This document shows positions 11,441 through 20,352 of a DNA stretch of 64,000 bases, piece by piece; position 1 is the first letter of the stretch; every line of letters starts with the position of its first letter. A model generated the notes under the pieces. The model was not told the DNA's origin. It did no database searches and was given only the letters and a program-made list of their open reading frames with translations. The stretch is from Albimonas pacifica (lineage in GTDB: Bacteria; Pseudomonadota; Alphaproteobacteria; Rhodobacterales; Rhodobacteraceae): contig NZ_FOQH01000007.1 of NCBI RefSeq assembly GCF_900113695.1, positions 1 to 64,000 of the forward strand, read 5' to 3'. The translations under genes were made by a program, and so were the position numbers.

Positions 11441-11824
11441 GCCCCGCCACCTCCCCCGACGGGCGGCGGCGCCCGGTCGAGACCCGGCAAGGCGTGGCGA
11501 ATTGCCACTGTAGAGTTGCCGTAGGGGCGAAACCGACCGATCATCTCCCCGGACCGTGCCGTCGGCGAGCGCGAAGACCCATTCGCCCGCCGCGCCCCTT
11601 CCTCGGCCTGGTCGCACAGGGTCGCCGCTCGGCGACCTCCTGAGGGATCAGGTCGTCCCGAAGGCGGCTTCAACTCGCCAATACCCGCAGGGCGTCGGCC
11701 GGGCGCCCCGACGTGCACGCATGATCGACCCGAAGCGAAATCCAGGCGCGCGCCGCGACGGGGGACCCGCCCAGCCGGCTCCGCCCCCGCGCCCGGCGCG
11801 CCTCCGCGCCCCCGAGGCGCGGTC
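11441..11824. other. Intergenic region, no gene supported
   Basis: These 384 bp separate lipoprotein B from the kinase-like gene. On the minus strand around 11500-11617 a short frame reads somewhat protein-like, for example EWVFALADGTVRGDD. It has no start context, no recognisable family, and continues antisense to the lipoprotein genes. It may be a decayed remnant or chance. No tRNA, terminator or strong promoter is evident. Confidence 0.5.
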
Positions 11825-12694
11825 ATGAGCGACGGCGCCGGCATCGGCGACGTGGGAGACGGCGGCGGCGGCGGCGGCGGGCGCGCGCTCGCCCAGGCGG
11901 CCGCGGCTCTGCTGGGGGCGCGGGCCGTGCGCTGGCGGCGGCTGCCGGGGGGCGACCTCAGCCGCGTGGTGTTCGCCGAGCTCGACGACGGACGCGAGAT
12001 CGTGGCCAAGACCGGCCCCGCCCCCCCGACCGAGGCGCGGATGCTCGACGCCCTGCGCGCCGCCGGCGCGCCGACGCCGCGGGTGCTCGCCGCTTCCGCG
12101 GCGGTGCTGGCGCTGGAGAGCCTGCCGGAGTCGGGCGCCATCTCCGCCGCCGGCTGGCGGGAGCTGGGCGAGATCCTGCGCCGGGTGCACGAGACGCCCG
12201 GCCCCGCCTACGGCTGGCCCGAGCCCTACGCCTTCGGCGACGTCGCGATCCCCGGCAACGCCGACCCCGCGCTCGACTGGCCGGGGTTCTGGGGGGAGCT
12301 GCGGCTGCTCTCGGAGGTCGACCGCCTGCCCGCCGCCCTCGCCCGGCGGCTGGAGCGGCTGGCCGCCGACCTGCCCAACCGCCTGCCCGCCCGTCCCCTG
12401 CCCGGCCTGCGCCACGGCGACCTGTGGAGCGGCAACCTGCTGATCCACGGCGGCCGGCCGGTCGGGCTGGTCGACCCCGCCTGCGCCTATGGCGACGGCG
12501 AGGCGGACCTGGCGATGCTGACCCTGTTCGGCGCCCCCGGCCCCAGCTTCGTCGAGGGCTACGGCCCGCTGGAGCCCGGCGCCGCGGCGCGCCGGCCGAT
12601 CTACCAGCTCTGGCCCGCCATCGTGCACCTGCGCCTGTTCGGCGGCGGCTACCGCGGCCTGGTCGAGGGGCTGCTCGACCAGGCGGGCGCCTAG
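11825..12694 (+). CDS. Fructosamine kinase family protein
   Basis: This 289-residue protein belongs to the fructosamine/ketosamine-3-kinase family, small kinase-like enzymes thought to repair glycated proteins. It shows the nucleotide loop LPGGDLSRV, the beta-3 lysine in IVAKT, the catalytic HGDLWSGNLL near residue 197 and the metal-binding VDPACAYGDGEADLAML. The N-terminus carries a run of seven glycines from a GGC repeat, so the true start could be slightly downstream. It is convergent with the DUF3422 gene; the two stop codons overlap by 4 nt. Confidence 0.85.
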   Translation: MSDGAGIGDVGDGGGGGGGRALAQAAAALLGARAVRWRRLPGGDLSRVVFAELDDGREIVAKTGPAPPTEARMLDALRAAGAPTPRVLAASAAVLALESLPESGAISAAGWRELGEILRRVHETPGPAYGWPEPYAFGDVAIPGNADPALDWPGFWGELRLLSEVDRLPAALARRLERLAADLPNRLPARPLPGLRHGDLWSGNLLIHGGRPVGLVDPACAYGDGEADLAMLTLFGAPGPSFVEGYGPLEPGAAARRPIYQLWPAIVHLRLFGGGYRGLVEGLLDQAGA

Positions 12695-13971
12695 CGCATC
12701 CGCCGCTTGATCGCGCGCATCAGCAGCCAGACCCCCGCGAAGACCGCGAGCGCGAGGCCGGAGAAGAGCCACCCCTTCTCCACCCCCGCGGCGCTCGCGG
12801 CCGGGGTCAGCAGGTAGCCCAGCAGGCTGACCGCGTAATAGGCGATGGCCACCACCGACAGCCCCTCGACCGTGTGCTGCAGGCGCAGCTGCAGGTCCGC
12901 CCGCCGGTCCATCGAGGCGAGCAGCGCCTGGTTCTGGGCGGATCGCTCGACGTCCACCCGGGTGCGCAGCAGCTCGGCGGCGCGGGCGGCGCGGCCGGCC
13001 ATCTGCTCGATCCGGCGGTCGGCGGAATGGGCGGTGCGCATGGCCGGGTCGAAGCGGCGCTGCATGAATTCGCCGAACGTCTGGCGGCCGCGGAAGCGAT
13101 CCTCGCGCAGCGCCTCGATGCGCTGGGCCACGATCGCCTCGTAGGCCCAGGTGGCGCCGAAACGAAACGAGTGGCGGGCGGCCAGCGCCTCCAGCTCCGC
13201 CGAGATGCCCAGCAGGTCGTGCAGCGTCTCCTCGGCGCCCTTGCCGTCCTGGGACATCGAGGCGACCAGCGCCGACAGCCGCGGATCCAGCGCGTTCAGC
13301 GTCGCCGTCAGCTCCCGCGCCCGGGCGAGGCCGAGCATGGCCATGGCGCGGTAGATCTCGATCTCGACGACCTGATGGACGATGCGGCCCACCCGCCGCT
13401 CGCCCACCCCTTCGCGCACGAAGACCGCGACGCGCATGAAGCCGGCGGGGTCGAGACGAAAGTCGCTCGCCACCGCCGCGTCCCCGCCCAGCGCCCAGGA
13501 GACGGCGAGGCTGTCGGGGCTGAGCCAGTCCTCGAGCCGCGCGACCACGCCCGCCTCGCCGTCCTCGGGCAGCGCCTCGACGCGCACCTGCACGGCGGCG
13601 ATGCGCCGGCCGGGGGCGGCCTCCTGCCAGGCGGTCGGAAAGACCTCGGCGTCGGCGGGGTCGAAGGCGCGGGCGGAGGGGCCGTCGGTGAAGGCGGCGT
13701 AGGTGACGAACTCGGTATGGCTCTCCCATTTCAGGGTGGCGCGGCCCATCTGCGTCGTGAAATGCCCCACCCCGTCGGCCGGCGACTGGCCGCCCTGGGC
13801 CGCCACCAGCGCGCGCAGCTGGGCGATGTCGCCCGCCCGGTCGCGCTGCGCCGCGTCCGCCGGCGGCAGCAGCGCCAGATACACGGCCCGGCAGGGCGCG
13901 CGCAGCGTCGGGAACGGGCGCGCGTGCAGCTCGTTCACCATCTCCTGGCGTCTCGGGTGATCCTCGGCCAT
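12691..13971 (-). CDS. DUF3422 family membrane protein
   Basis: This 426-residue protein matches the alphaproteobacterial DUF3422 family. The N-terminal signature is EMVNELHARPFPTL, then GHFTTQMGRATLKWESHTEF, with a long helical middle region and two C-terminal transmembrane helices (about 375-420) ending in a very basic tail. A membrane-anchored cytoplasmic role is likely; the function is unknown. I chose the ATG at 13971, which begins at the family N-terminus. It is divergent from hupT, and the shared spacer carries a dyad array. Confidence 0.85.
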   Translation of the reverse strand: MAEDHPRRQEMVNELHARPFPTLRAPCRAVYLALLPPADAAQRDRAGDIAQLRALVAAQGGQSPADGVGHFTTQMGRATLKWESHTEFVTYAAFTDGPSARAFDPADAEVFPTAWQEAAPGRRIAAVQVRVEALPEDGEAGVVARLEDWLSPDSLAVSWALGGDAAVASDFRLDPAGFMRVAVFVREGVGERRVGRIVHQVVEIEIYRAMAMLGLARARELTATLNALDPRLSALVASMSQDGKGAEETLHDLLGISAELEALAARHSFRFGATWAYEAIVAQRIEALREDRFRGRQTFGEFMQRRFDPAMRTAHSADRRIEQMAGRAARAAELLRTRVDVERSAQNQALLASMDRRADLQLRLQHTVEGLSVVAIAYYAVSLLGYLLTPAASAAGVEKGWLFSGLALAVFAGVWLLMRAIKRRMR

Positions 13972-13998
13972 CGCTGCCTCCGGTCGGCTCGCACTCTC

Positions 13999-14046
13999 GC
14001 GCAATAATCTTGCGCAAACGCCGCTGCGCAATGAGGCGAATTGCGC
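13999..14046. promoter_or_regulatory. Double GCGCAA dyad, candidate operator upstream of hupT
   Basis: GCGCAA (13999-14004) and TTGCGC (14010-14015) form an inverted repeat with a 5-nt spacer. GCGCAAT (14026-14032) and ATTGCGC (14040-14046) form a second one with a 7-nt spacer. The two centres are about 29 bp apart, close to three helical turns. The array sits in the divergent promoter region of hupT and the DUF3422 gene. Confidence 0.5.
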
Positions 14047-14109
14047 GCACCTGCTGCCGCTTCCCCGCGGAGCCAGCCGGCGCTAGGGTCTGGGCCGAGG
14101 AGGATCGCC

Positions 14110-15444
14110 ATGGCCAGCGCGACGCCCAAGGGCCCGGAGCCGGTCGCCGGCGGACTGACGGACGCGGCCTGGATGGACGTGCTCCACGCCGTCGACCGCA
14201 CCTACGCCGAACTCGTCGACTACCAGGAGCAGCTCGAGCGCCAGAACGCCGAGACCGCGATGCTGCGCCGGTTCATGGAATCGGTGCTGGGCTCCGTCTC
14301 CGACGCGCTGATCGTGGTGGACCGCCAGGGCCGGGTGGAGGAGGCGAGCCGCTCGCTCTCCGTCCTGCTGGGCCGCGAGCGGGCCGAGACCCTGGGCCGG
14401 CCCCTCGCCGACCTGCTGCCGCAGGCGAGCCGCGCCCCGCTGGCGGAGGTGGTCGAGCGGGTGATCGCCGCCCGCCGCCCCGACACGGCGGAGGCGGACC
14501 TGCTGACCTCGGACGGGCCCGCGCCCTTCGAATTCTCGGTCACCCCGCGCCTCGACGAGCGCGGCCGCGGCGTCGGCGCGGTGCTGACCGGCCGCCCGCT
14601 GGGCGAGCTGCGCCGGGCCTATGCGGAGCTGGAGGAGTCCCACCGCCAGATGCAGCTCACCCAGGCCCACCTGGTGCGCTCGGAGAAGCTGGCGTCGCTC
14701 GGCCGCCTGCTGGCCGGGGTGGCGCATGAGCTCAACAACCCCATCAGCTTCGTCTACGCCAACGCCCATGCCCTGGAAAAATACGCCACCCGCTTCGAGA
14801 CCTATTTCGAGCGCGTGCAGGCCGGCGCCGGGCGCGAGGAGCTGATCGCGCTGCGCGCCGAACTCAGGCTCGACCGGGAGCTGCGCAACCTGCGCTCCGC
14901 CATCCAGGGCGCGCGCGACGGGGCCGAGCGGGTGCGCGACATCGTGGCGGACCTGCGCCGCCTGTCGGCCGACGGAGCCGGCGAGCGCACGCTCTTCGAC
15001 CTCGCCGACACCGCGCGCACCGCCGTCGCCTGGGTCGAGCGCGGCGTGCGCCCGGGCGCGGCCGCGGTGTTCGAGGCCGACGGGCCGGTCCCGGCGCTCG
15101 GCCGCGCCGGCCACATCCAGCAGGTGGTGATGAACCTCGTGCAGAACGCCTTCGACGCGGCCGGCTCGGGCGCGGTGCGGGTGCGCGTCCGCGCCGAGGG
15201 CGACCGCGCGGTCCTCGAGGTCTCCGACGACGGCCCCGGCGTGCCCGCGGAGCTCCAGCACGCCATCTTCGACCCGTTCTTCACCACCAAGGCGGTGGGC
15301 AAGGGCACGGGCCTCGGCCTCGCGATCTCCGCCAAGATCGCCGAGGAGCATGGGGGGCGCCTGTCGCTGGAGCCGTCCGAGCATGGCGCCCGCTTCCGCC
15401 TCGACCTGCCCGCCCGCGCCGACGTCGCCGGAGACGCCCCATGA
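14110..15444 (+). CDS. hupT: H2-signalling sensor histidine kinase HupT
   Basis: HupT is a soluble PAS-containing kinase that receives the H2 signal from the HupUV sensor hydrogenase and sets the phosphorylation of HupR. The 444-residue product has no transmembrane helix. A PAS domain lies at about 55-165, the H-box is LAGVAHELNNPISFVYANAH (His near 206), and the ATPase boxes are MNLVQNAFDA, DDGPGVP and GKGTGLGLAI. The ATG at 14110 follows GAGGAGG. It overlaps hupU by 4 nt, which begins the hupTUV-hypF operon. Confidence 0.93.
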   Translation: MASATPKGPEPVAGGLTDAAWMDVLHAVDRTYAELVDYQEQLERQNAETAMLRRFMESVLGSVSDALIVVDRQGRVEEASRSLSVLLGRERAETLGRPLADLLPQASRAPLAEVVERVIAARRPDTAEADLLTSDGPAPFEFSVTPRLDERGRGVGAVLTGRPLGELRRAYAELEESHRQMQLTQAHLVRSEKLASLGRLLAGVAHELNNPISFVYANAHALEKYATRFETYFERVQAGAGREELIALRAELRLDRELRNLRSAIQGARDGAERVRDIVADLRRLSADGAGERTLFDLADTARTAVAWVERGVRPGAAAVFEADGPVPALGRAGHIQQVVMNLVQNAFDAAGSGAVRVRVRAEGDRAVLEVSDDGPGVPAELQHAIFDPFFTTKAVGKGTGLGLAISAKIAEEHGGRLSLEPSEHGARFRLDLPARADVAGDAP

Positions 15445-16433
15445 ACCTCCTCTGGCTCCAGTCCGCCGGCTGCGGCGGCTGCACCATGTCGCTGCTCTGC
15501 GCCGAGGGGCCCAACGCGCTGGAGCTGCTGGAGGGGGCGGGGATCGACCTTCTCTGGCACCCCACCGTCAGCCAGGCCTCCGGCCACGAGGTGCGCGAGC
15601 TGCTCGCGAAGATCCTGGCCGAAGACGTCCCGCTGGACCTCCTCTGCGTCGAGGGCGCCATTCCGCGGGGGCCGCGGGGCACCGGGCGCTATCACATGCT
15701 GGCGGGCACCGGCCGGCCGATGCTGGACTGGGTGCGCGACCTCTCGGCCGTCGCCCGCCACGTGGTGGCCGTGGGGACCTGCGCGACCTACGGGGGCATG
15801 ACCACGGCGGGCGAGAACCCCTCCGACTCCGCCGGGCTGCAATACGAGGGGCGCCTGAGGGGCGGCATTCTGCCCGCCGATTTCCGCGGCCGCGGCGGCC
15901 TGCCGGTGATCAACGTCGCCGGCTGCCCCACCCATCCCGACTGGGTGACCGAGACCCTGCTGATGCTGGCCCAGGACGCGCTGGGCGAGGCCGACCTCGA
16001 CGCCCTCGCCCGCCCCCTGTTCTATGCCGAGCACCTGGTCCACCACGGCTGCTCGCGCAACGAGTTCTACGAATACAAGGCCAGCGCCGAGCGGCTCTCC
16101 GACCTCGGCTGCATGATGGAGCATCTGGGCTGCGTCGGCACCCAGGCCGTGGGCGACTGCAACATCCGCCCCTGGAACGGGCTGGGCTCCTGCACCTCCG
16201 GCGGCTATCCCTGCATCGCCTGCACCGCGCCGGAGTTCGAGGAACCCCGCCACGCCTTCACCGAGACCCCGAAAGTGGCCGGCATCCCCGTCGGCCTGCC
16301 CTCGGACATGCCGAAAGCCTGGTTCATGGCGCTGGCCTCGCTCTCCAAGGCCGCGACGCCGAAGCGGATCGCCGCCAACGCCACCGCCGACCGCATCGCC
16401 GTGCCGCCGACCCTGCGGGGCCGCAAGCCGTGA
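15441..16433 (+). CDS. hupU: Regulatory [NiFe]-hydrogenase small subunit HupU
   Basis: This is the electron-transfer subunit of the cytosolic H2 sensor (HupUV/HoxBC type). The 330-residue protein has no Tat signal peptide, unlike HupS. Its proximal cluster motif starts at SAGCGGC (Cys 11 and 14). Further cluster ligands are visible in GTCATYGG, VAGCPTHPDWV and the C-terminal Cys-rich region HHGCSRNEFYEYK through CIACTAPEF. The Gly between the first two cysteines contrasts with the CTCC of HupS. ATG overlaps the hupT stop and the gene overlaps hupV. Confidence 0.93.
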   Translation: MNLLWLQSAGCGGCTMSLLCAEGPNALELLEGAGIDLLWHPTVSQASGHEVRELLAKILAEDVPLDLLCVEGAIPRGPRGTGRYHMLAGTGRPMLDWVRDLSAVARHVVAVGTCATYGGMTTAGENPSDSAGLQYEGRLRGGILPADFRGRGGLPVINVAGCPTHPDWVTETLLMLAQDALGEADLDALARPLFYAEHLVHHGCSRNEFYEYKASAERLSDLGCMMEHLGCVGTQAVGDCNIRPWNGLGSCTSGGYPCIACTAPEFEEPRHAFTETPKVAGIPVGLPSDMPKAWFMALASLSKAATPKRIAANATADRIAVPPTLRGRKP

Positions 16434-17857
16434 CCACGCTGCTCGCCGGACCGTTCAACCGGGTCGAGGGCGACCTGGAGATATGGCTCGACATCGCCGA
16501 CGGCCGGGTGACGGCGGCCCGGGTGAACTCGCCCCTCTACCGCGGGTTCGAGCGGATGCTGATCGGCAAGGACCCGCGCGACGCGCTGACCATCACGCCG
16601 CGGATCTGCGGGATCTGCTCGATCAGCCAGTCCGCCGCCGCCGCCCTGGCGCTGGCGGATCTGGCGGGGGCCGAGCCCGCCCCGATGGGCGCCCAGGCCG
16701 CCCGCCTGCTGCACGCGGTCGAGAACGTCTCCGACCACCTGACCCATTTCAACGTCTTCTTCATGCCGGACTTCGCCCGGCCCGACTACGACGCCCGCCC
16801 CTGGCATCCGCGAGCGGTCGAGCGCTTCACGGCCGCCCAGGGGGGGGCCGTGCGCGCGGCGATCGAGGCCCGCGCCCGCCTCATCCACATCGTCGGCCTG
16901 CTGGGCGGCAAGTGGCCCCACACGCTCGCCATCCAGCCCGGCGGCGTCACCCGCGCGCCGACGCTGCGCGACCGCATCCGCATCGAGGCCGACCTGCGCG
17001 CCTTCCGCCGATACCTCGAAACCCAGCTCTTCGGCGCCGAGATCGAGGCTTTCGCCGCCCTCTCCACGCCGGACGAGCTTGCCGACTGGTCCACCGGCGA
17101 CGCCGCCCTGTTCCTGGAGATCGCCGAGGATCTGGCGCTGGCCGACCTCGGCCGCGGCGGGGGCCGGTTCCTCTCCTTCGGCGCCTACCCCGGCCCCGAC
17201 GGCCCGGCCTTCGCCCGCGGAACCTGGACGCCCGAGGGTCCGGCCCCCCTGGACCCCTCCCGGATCGTCGAGGACGTGTCCCACGCCTGGATGCTCGGCC
17301 CCGCCGCCCACCCCTCCGCCGGCGAGACCACCCCCGACGAGGAGATGCGCGCCTCCGCCTATTCCTGGTGCAAGGCCCCCCGCCTCGCCGGCCGGCCCTA
17401 CGAGACCGGCGCCCTCGCCCGCCAGGCCGTCCACGGCCACCCGCTGGCCCGCGCCCTCGCGGCCCAAGGCGGAGACGTCCACGCCCGCGTCGCCGGCCGC
17501 CTGCTGGAGATCGCCCTCACCCAGCTGCTGATGGAGGACTGGGCCCGCCGCCTCGACCCCGCCGCCCCCTGCATGCGCGCCGTCCGCCTGCCGGACGAGG
17601 GCGAGGGCGCGGGCCTTCTCGAGGCCGCCCGCGGCGCGCTCGGCCACTGGATCCGCGTCGAGGGCGGCCGCATCGCCGGCTACCAGATCGTCGCCCCGAC
17701 CACCTGGAATTTCTCGCCGCGCGACGCCTCCGGCGCCCCCGGCCCCTGCGAGGCCGCCCTCGTCGGCGCCCCGGCGCCCGCGGACCAGCCCACGCCGCTC
17801 GCCGTCCAGCACGTGGTCCGCAGCTTCGACCCCTGCATGGTCTGCACGGTCCACTAG
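16430..17857 (+). CDS. hupV: Regulatory [NiFe]-hydrogenase large subunit HupV
   Basis: This is the NiFe-binding subunit of the H2 sensor. The L1 motif RICGIC (Cys 60 and 63) and the L2 motif DPCMVCTVH supply the four cysteine ligands. The protein ends exactly at the His of L2 (475 residues), so there is no C-terminal peptide to be removed by a protease. This is characteristic of sensor hydrogenases and separates HupV from HupL. Translation begins at GTG 16430, overlapping the hupU stop (GTGA). Confidence 0.93.
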   Translation: MTTLLAGPFNRVEGDLEIWLDIADGRVTAARVNSPLYRGFERMLIGKDPRDALTITPRICGICSISQSAAAALALADLAGAEPAPMGAQAARLLHAVENVSDHLTHFNVFFMPDFARPDYDARPWHPRAVERFTAAQGGAVRAAIEARARLIHIVGLLGGKWPHTLAIQPGGVTRAPTLRDRIRIEADLRAFRRYLETQLFGAEIEAFAALSTPDELADWSTGDAALFLEIAEDLALADLGRGGGRFLSFGAYPGPDGPAFARGTWTPEGPAPLDPSRIVEDVSHAWMLGPAAHPSAGETTPDEEMRASAYSWCKAPRLAGRPYETGALARQAVHGHPLARALAAQGGDVHARVAGRLLEIALTQLLMEDWARRLDPAAPCMRAVRLPDEGEGAGLLEAARGALGHWIRVEGGRIAGYQIVAPTTWNFSPRDASGAPGPCEAALVGAPAPADQPTPLAVQHVVRSFDPCMVCTVH

Positions 17858-17858
17858 G

Positions 17859-20138
17859 GTGGAGAGCCGCCGCATCCGCGTCCGCGGCCAGGTGCAGGGC
17901 GTCGGCTTCCGCCCGTTCGTCTGGCAGCTCGCCCGCCGGCACGGCGTCTCCGGCGAGGTGCTCAACGACCCCGAGGGCGTGCTGATCCTCGCCGCCGGCC
18001 CCGCCCTCGACGCCTTCGAGGCCGCCCTGCGCGCCGAGGCCCCGCCGCTCGCCCGCGTCGACGCCATCGAAAGCGCCCCGCACGGCTTCGCCGCCCCTCC
18101 CGAGGGCTTCCGCATCGCCCCCAGCCGCGGCGCCGGGGCCGAGACCCGCGTCGCCCCCGACGCCGCAACCTGCCCGGCGTGCCTTGCGGAAATCCGCTCC
18201 CCCGGACGCCGGCAGGGCTACGCCTTCGCCAACTGCACCCACTGCGGCCCGCGCTTCACGATCCTGCGCGCGCTGCCCTACGATCGCGCGAAGACCACCA
18301 TGGCGGCCTTCCCGATGTGCCCCGCCTGCCGGGCCGAATACGAAGACCCCGCCGACCGCCGCTTCCACGCCCAACCCATCGCCTGCCCCGACTGCGGCCC
18401 CCGCCTGACGCTGGAGGTCGAGGGCCGCCCTCTCCCCGGCGACCCCATCGCCGAAACCGCCCGCCTTCTTCGCGAGGGCCGCATCGTCGCCATCAAGGCG
18501 TTGGGAGGCTTCCACCTGGCCTGCGACGCCGCCAACCCGGCCGCCCTCCGCACCCTGCGGGAGCGCAAACGCCGCCCTGCAAAACCCTTCGCCCTGATGG
18601 GCCCGCTGGAGACCATCCGCCGCCACGCGCATGTCTCCGAGGCCGAGGCGGAGCTGCTGATGGACCCGGCCGCGCCCGTGGTCCTGCTCTCGACCCTGGG
18701 CGACGGCCTCGCCCCCCTGCCGGCGGCGGTCGCGCCCGGCATGTCGAGCCTCGGCTGGATGCTGCCCGCGACGCCGCTGCACCACCTGCTGCTGGACGCC
18801 TTCGGGGGCCCGCTGGTGATGACCTCCGGCAATCTCTCGGGCGAGCCGCAGGCGATCGGCGACGCCGAGGCGCGCGAGACGCTGGGCGCCATCGCCGACG
18901 CCTTCCTGCTGCATGACCGCGAGATCGCGCGCCGCCTCGACGACGGGGTGGAGCGGATGACGGCGCTCGGCCCCATGACCCTGCGCCGCGCCCGCGGCCG
19001 GGCGCCCGGCACGCTGCCGCTGCCGCCGGGGTTCGAGGGGACGCCCCAGGTCCTCGCCTGCGGCGGCCAGCTGAAGTCCGCGATCTGCCTGACCAAGAAC
19101 GGCCAGGCGCTGCTGAGCCACCATCTCGGCGACCTCGACGACGCGCTGACCTGGGATGAGTTCCGCAGGGCCGACGCCGACATGGCGGCGCTCTTCGACC
19201 ACCGCCCCGCCGCCATCGGCTGCGACCTGCACCCGGACTTCCGCGCCTCGCGCCACGCCGCGGCGCGGGCGGAGGCGGCGGCGCTCCCCCTGCTCCCCAT
19301 CCAGCACCACCACGCCCACCTCGCCGCCTGCCTGGGCGAGAACGCGCACCCGCTGGAGGGCGCGCCGGTGGCCGGCATCGTCCTCGACGGCCTGGGGCTG
19401 GGCGATGACGGCACGGTCTGGGGCGGGGAACTGCTGCTGGGCGATTACCGGGGCTTCGAGCGCGCAGCCCACCTGCGACCCGCCCCCCTGCCCGGCGGCG
19501 ACGGCGCGCAGCGGGAGCCGTGGCGCAACCTGCTGGTGCGGCTCGACCAGGCGGGGATGGAGGGGGCGGCGGACGAGATGCTCTCCGCCCACCCCCTCGC
19601 GCTGCTGCGCCAGGCGGCTGCGAGGGGCGTGAACGCGCCGCTCTCCTCCTCCGCCGGCCGGCTCTTCGACGCCTTCGCCTCGGCGCTGGAGCTTGTCGAA
19701 GGGGCGCAATCCTACGAGGGGGAGGCGGCGATGCGGCTCGAGGCGCTGGCGCTCCGCGCCCCCGCCGAGGCCGCCCGCCCCTACCCGTTCGGCCGGATTG
19801 ACGACCAGATCGACCCCGCGCCGATGTTCGAGGCCTGGCTGGGGGACCGGGAAACCGGCGCCTCGCCGGCCGCCATGGCGATGCGCTTCCATGCCGGCTT
19901 GGCGAGGGCCTTCGCGACGCCCGCCCGCGCGCTGGTGGAAAGCGGCCGCGCCTGCGCCGTGGCGCTGACCGGCGGCTGCTTCCAGAACGCCCTGCTGCTG
20001 GAGCTGACGGCGGCGGCGCTGGAGGGGCTCCCGCTGATGGTCCATCGCGCCGTGCCGGCCAACGACGGGGGACTCGCTTTCGGGCAGGCGCTGGTCGCGG
20101 CGGCGCGGGCGTTGGGCGGCGGAGCGGAAAGCGGCTGA
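17859..20138 (+). CDS. hypF: Carbamoyltransferase HypF
   Basis: HypF makes the thiocyanate precursor of the cyanide ligands of the NiFe site by transferring carbamoyl from carbamoyl phosphate to the HypE C-terminal cysteine. All four parts are present in 759 residues: an acylphosphatase domain (VQGVGFRPFVWQLA), two zinc-finger pairs (CPACLAEI, CTHCGPRFT, CPACRAEYEDP, CPDCGPRLT), a YrdC-like domain and a Kae1-like domain with IQHHHAHLAAC. The start is GTG at 17859, two bases after the hupV stop. The gene closes the hupTUV-hypF unit. Confidence 0.95.
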   Translation: MESRRIRVRGQVQGVGFRPFVWQLARRHGVSGEVLNDPEGVLILAAGPALDAFEAALRAEAPPLARVDAIESAPHGFAAPPEGFRIAPSRGAGAETRVAPDAATCPACLAEIRSPGRRQGYAFANCTHCGPRFTILRALPYDRAKTTMAAFPMCPACRAEYEDPADRRFHAQPIACPDCGPRLTLEVEGRPLPGDPIAETARLLREGRIVAIKALGGFHLACDAANPAALRTLRERKRRPAKPFALMGPLETIRRHAHVSEAEAELLMDPAAPVVLLSTLGDGLAPLPAAVAPGMSSLGWMLPATPLHHLLLDAFGGPLVMTSGNLSGEPQAIGDAEARETLGAIADAFLLHDREIARRLDDGVERMTALGPMTLRRARGRAPGTLPLPPGFEGTPQVLACGGQLKSAICLTKNGQALLSHHLGDLDDALTWDEFRRADADMAALFDHRPAAIGCDLHPDFRASRHAAARAEAAALPLLPIQHHHAHLAACLGENAHPLEGAPVAGIVLDGLGLGDDGTVWGGELLLGDYRGFERAAHLRPAPLPGGDGAQREPWRNLLVRLDQAGMEGAADEMLSAHPLALLRQAAARGVNAPLSSSAGRLFDAFASALELVEGAQSYEGEAAMRLEALALRAPAEAARPYPFGRIDDQIDPAPMFEAWLGDRETGASPAAMAMRFHAGLARAFATPARALVESGRACAVALTGGCFQNALLLELTAAALEGLPLMVHRAVPANDGGLAFGQALVAAARALGGGAESG

Positions 20139-20352
20139 CCACCCGCCGCAGCCGGCCGGTCGCGCCGTGACCGGGCCCGCCGCCGCCGCCACCCGCCGAC
20201 CCGCAGCCATCCCCCTGATCTCAATAAGAAAACCGCCCCTCCGACGCCATCGCACAAAGCGGCGCGCATCGCGTTGAACCGCCCCCTTCCGCCGCTGCAT
20301 TCCACGGCATGCGAAACCGCGGCCAGCGCGGGAGTCAGCCAGGGAGGGCGTC

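Noticed and set aside
11600-11720. Possible tRNA-like sequence (GGCTTCAACTCGCC resembling a T-arm)
   Set aside because: No acceptor stem, anticodon arm or CCA end can be fitted around it.
20139-20352. HupR operator TTG-N5-CAA or a sigma-54 promoter upstream of hupS
   Set aside because: The only TTG in the spacer (20274) lacks CAA at the right distance, and no GG-N10-GC element with TGGCAC/TTGC character is present. Regulation by HupR is still likely, but the site cannot be pointed to.
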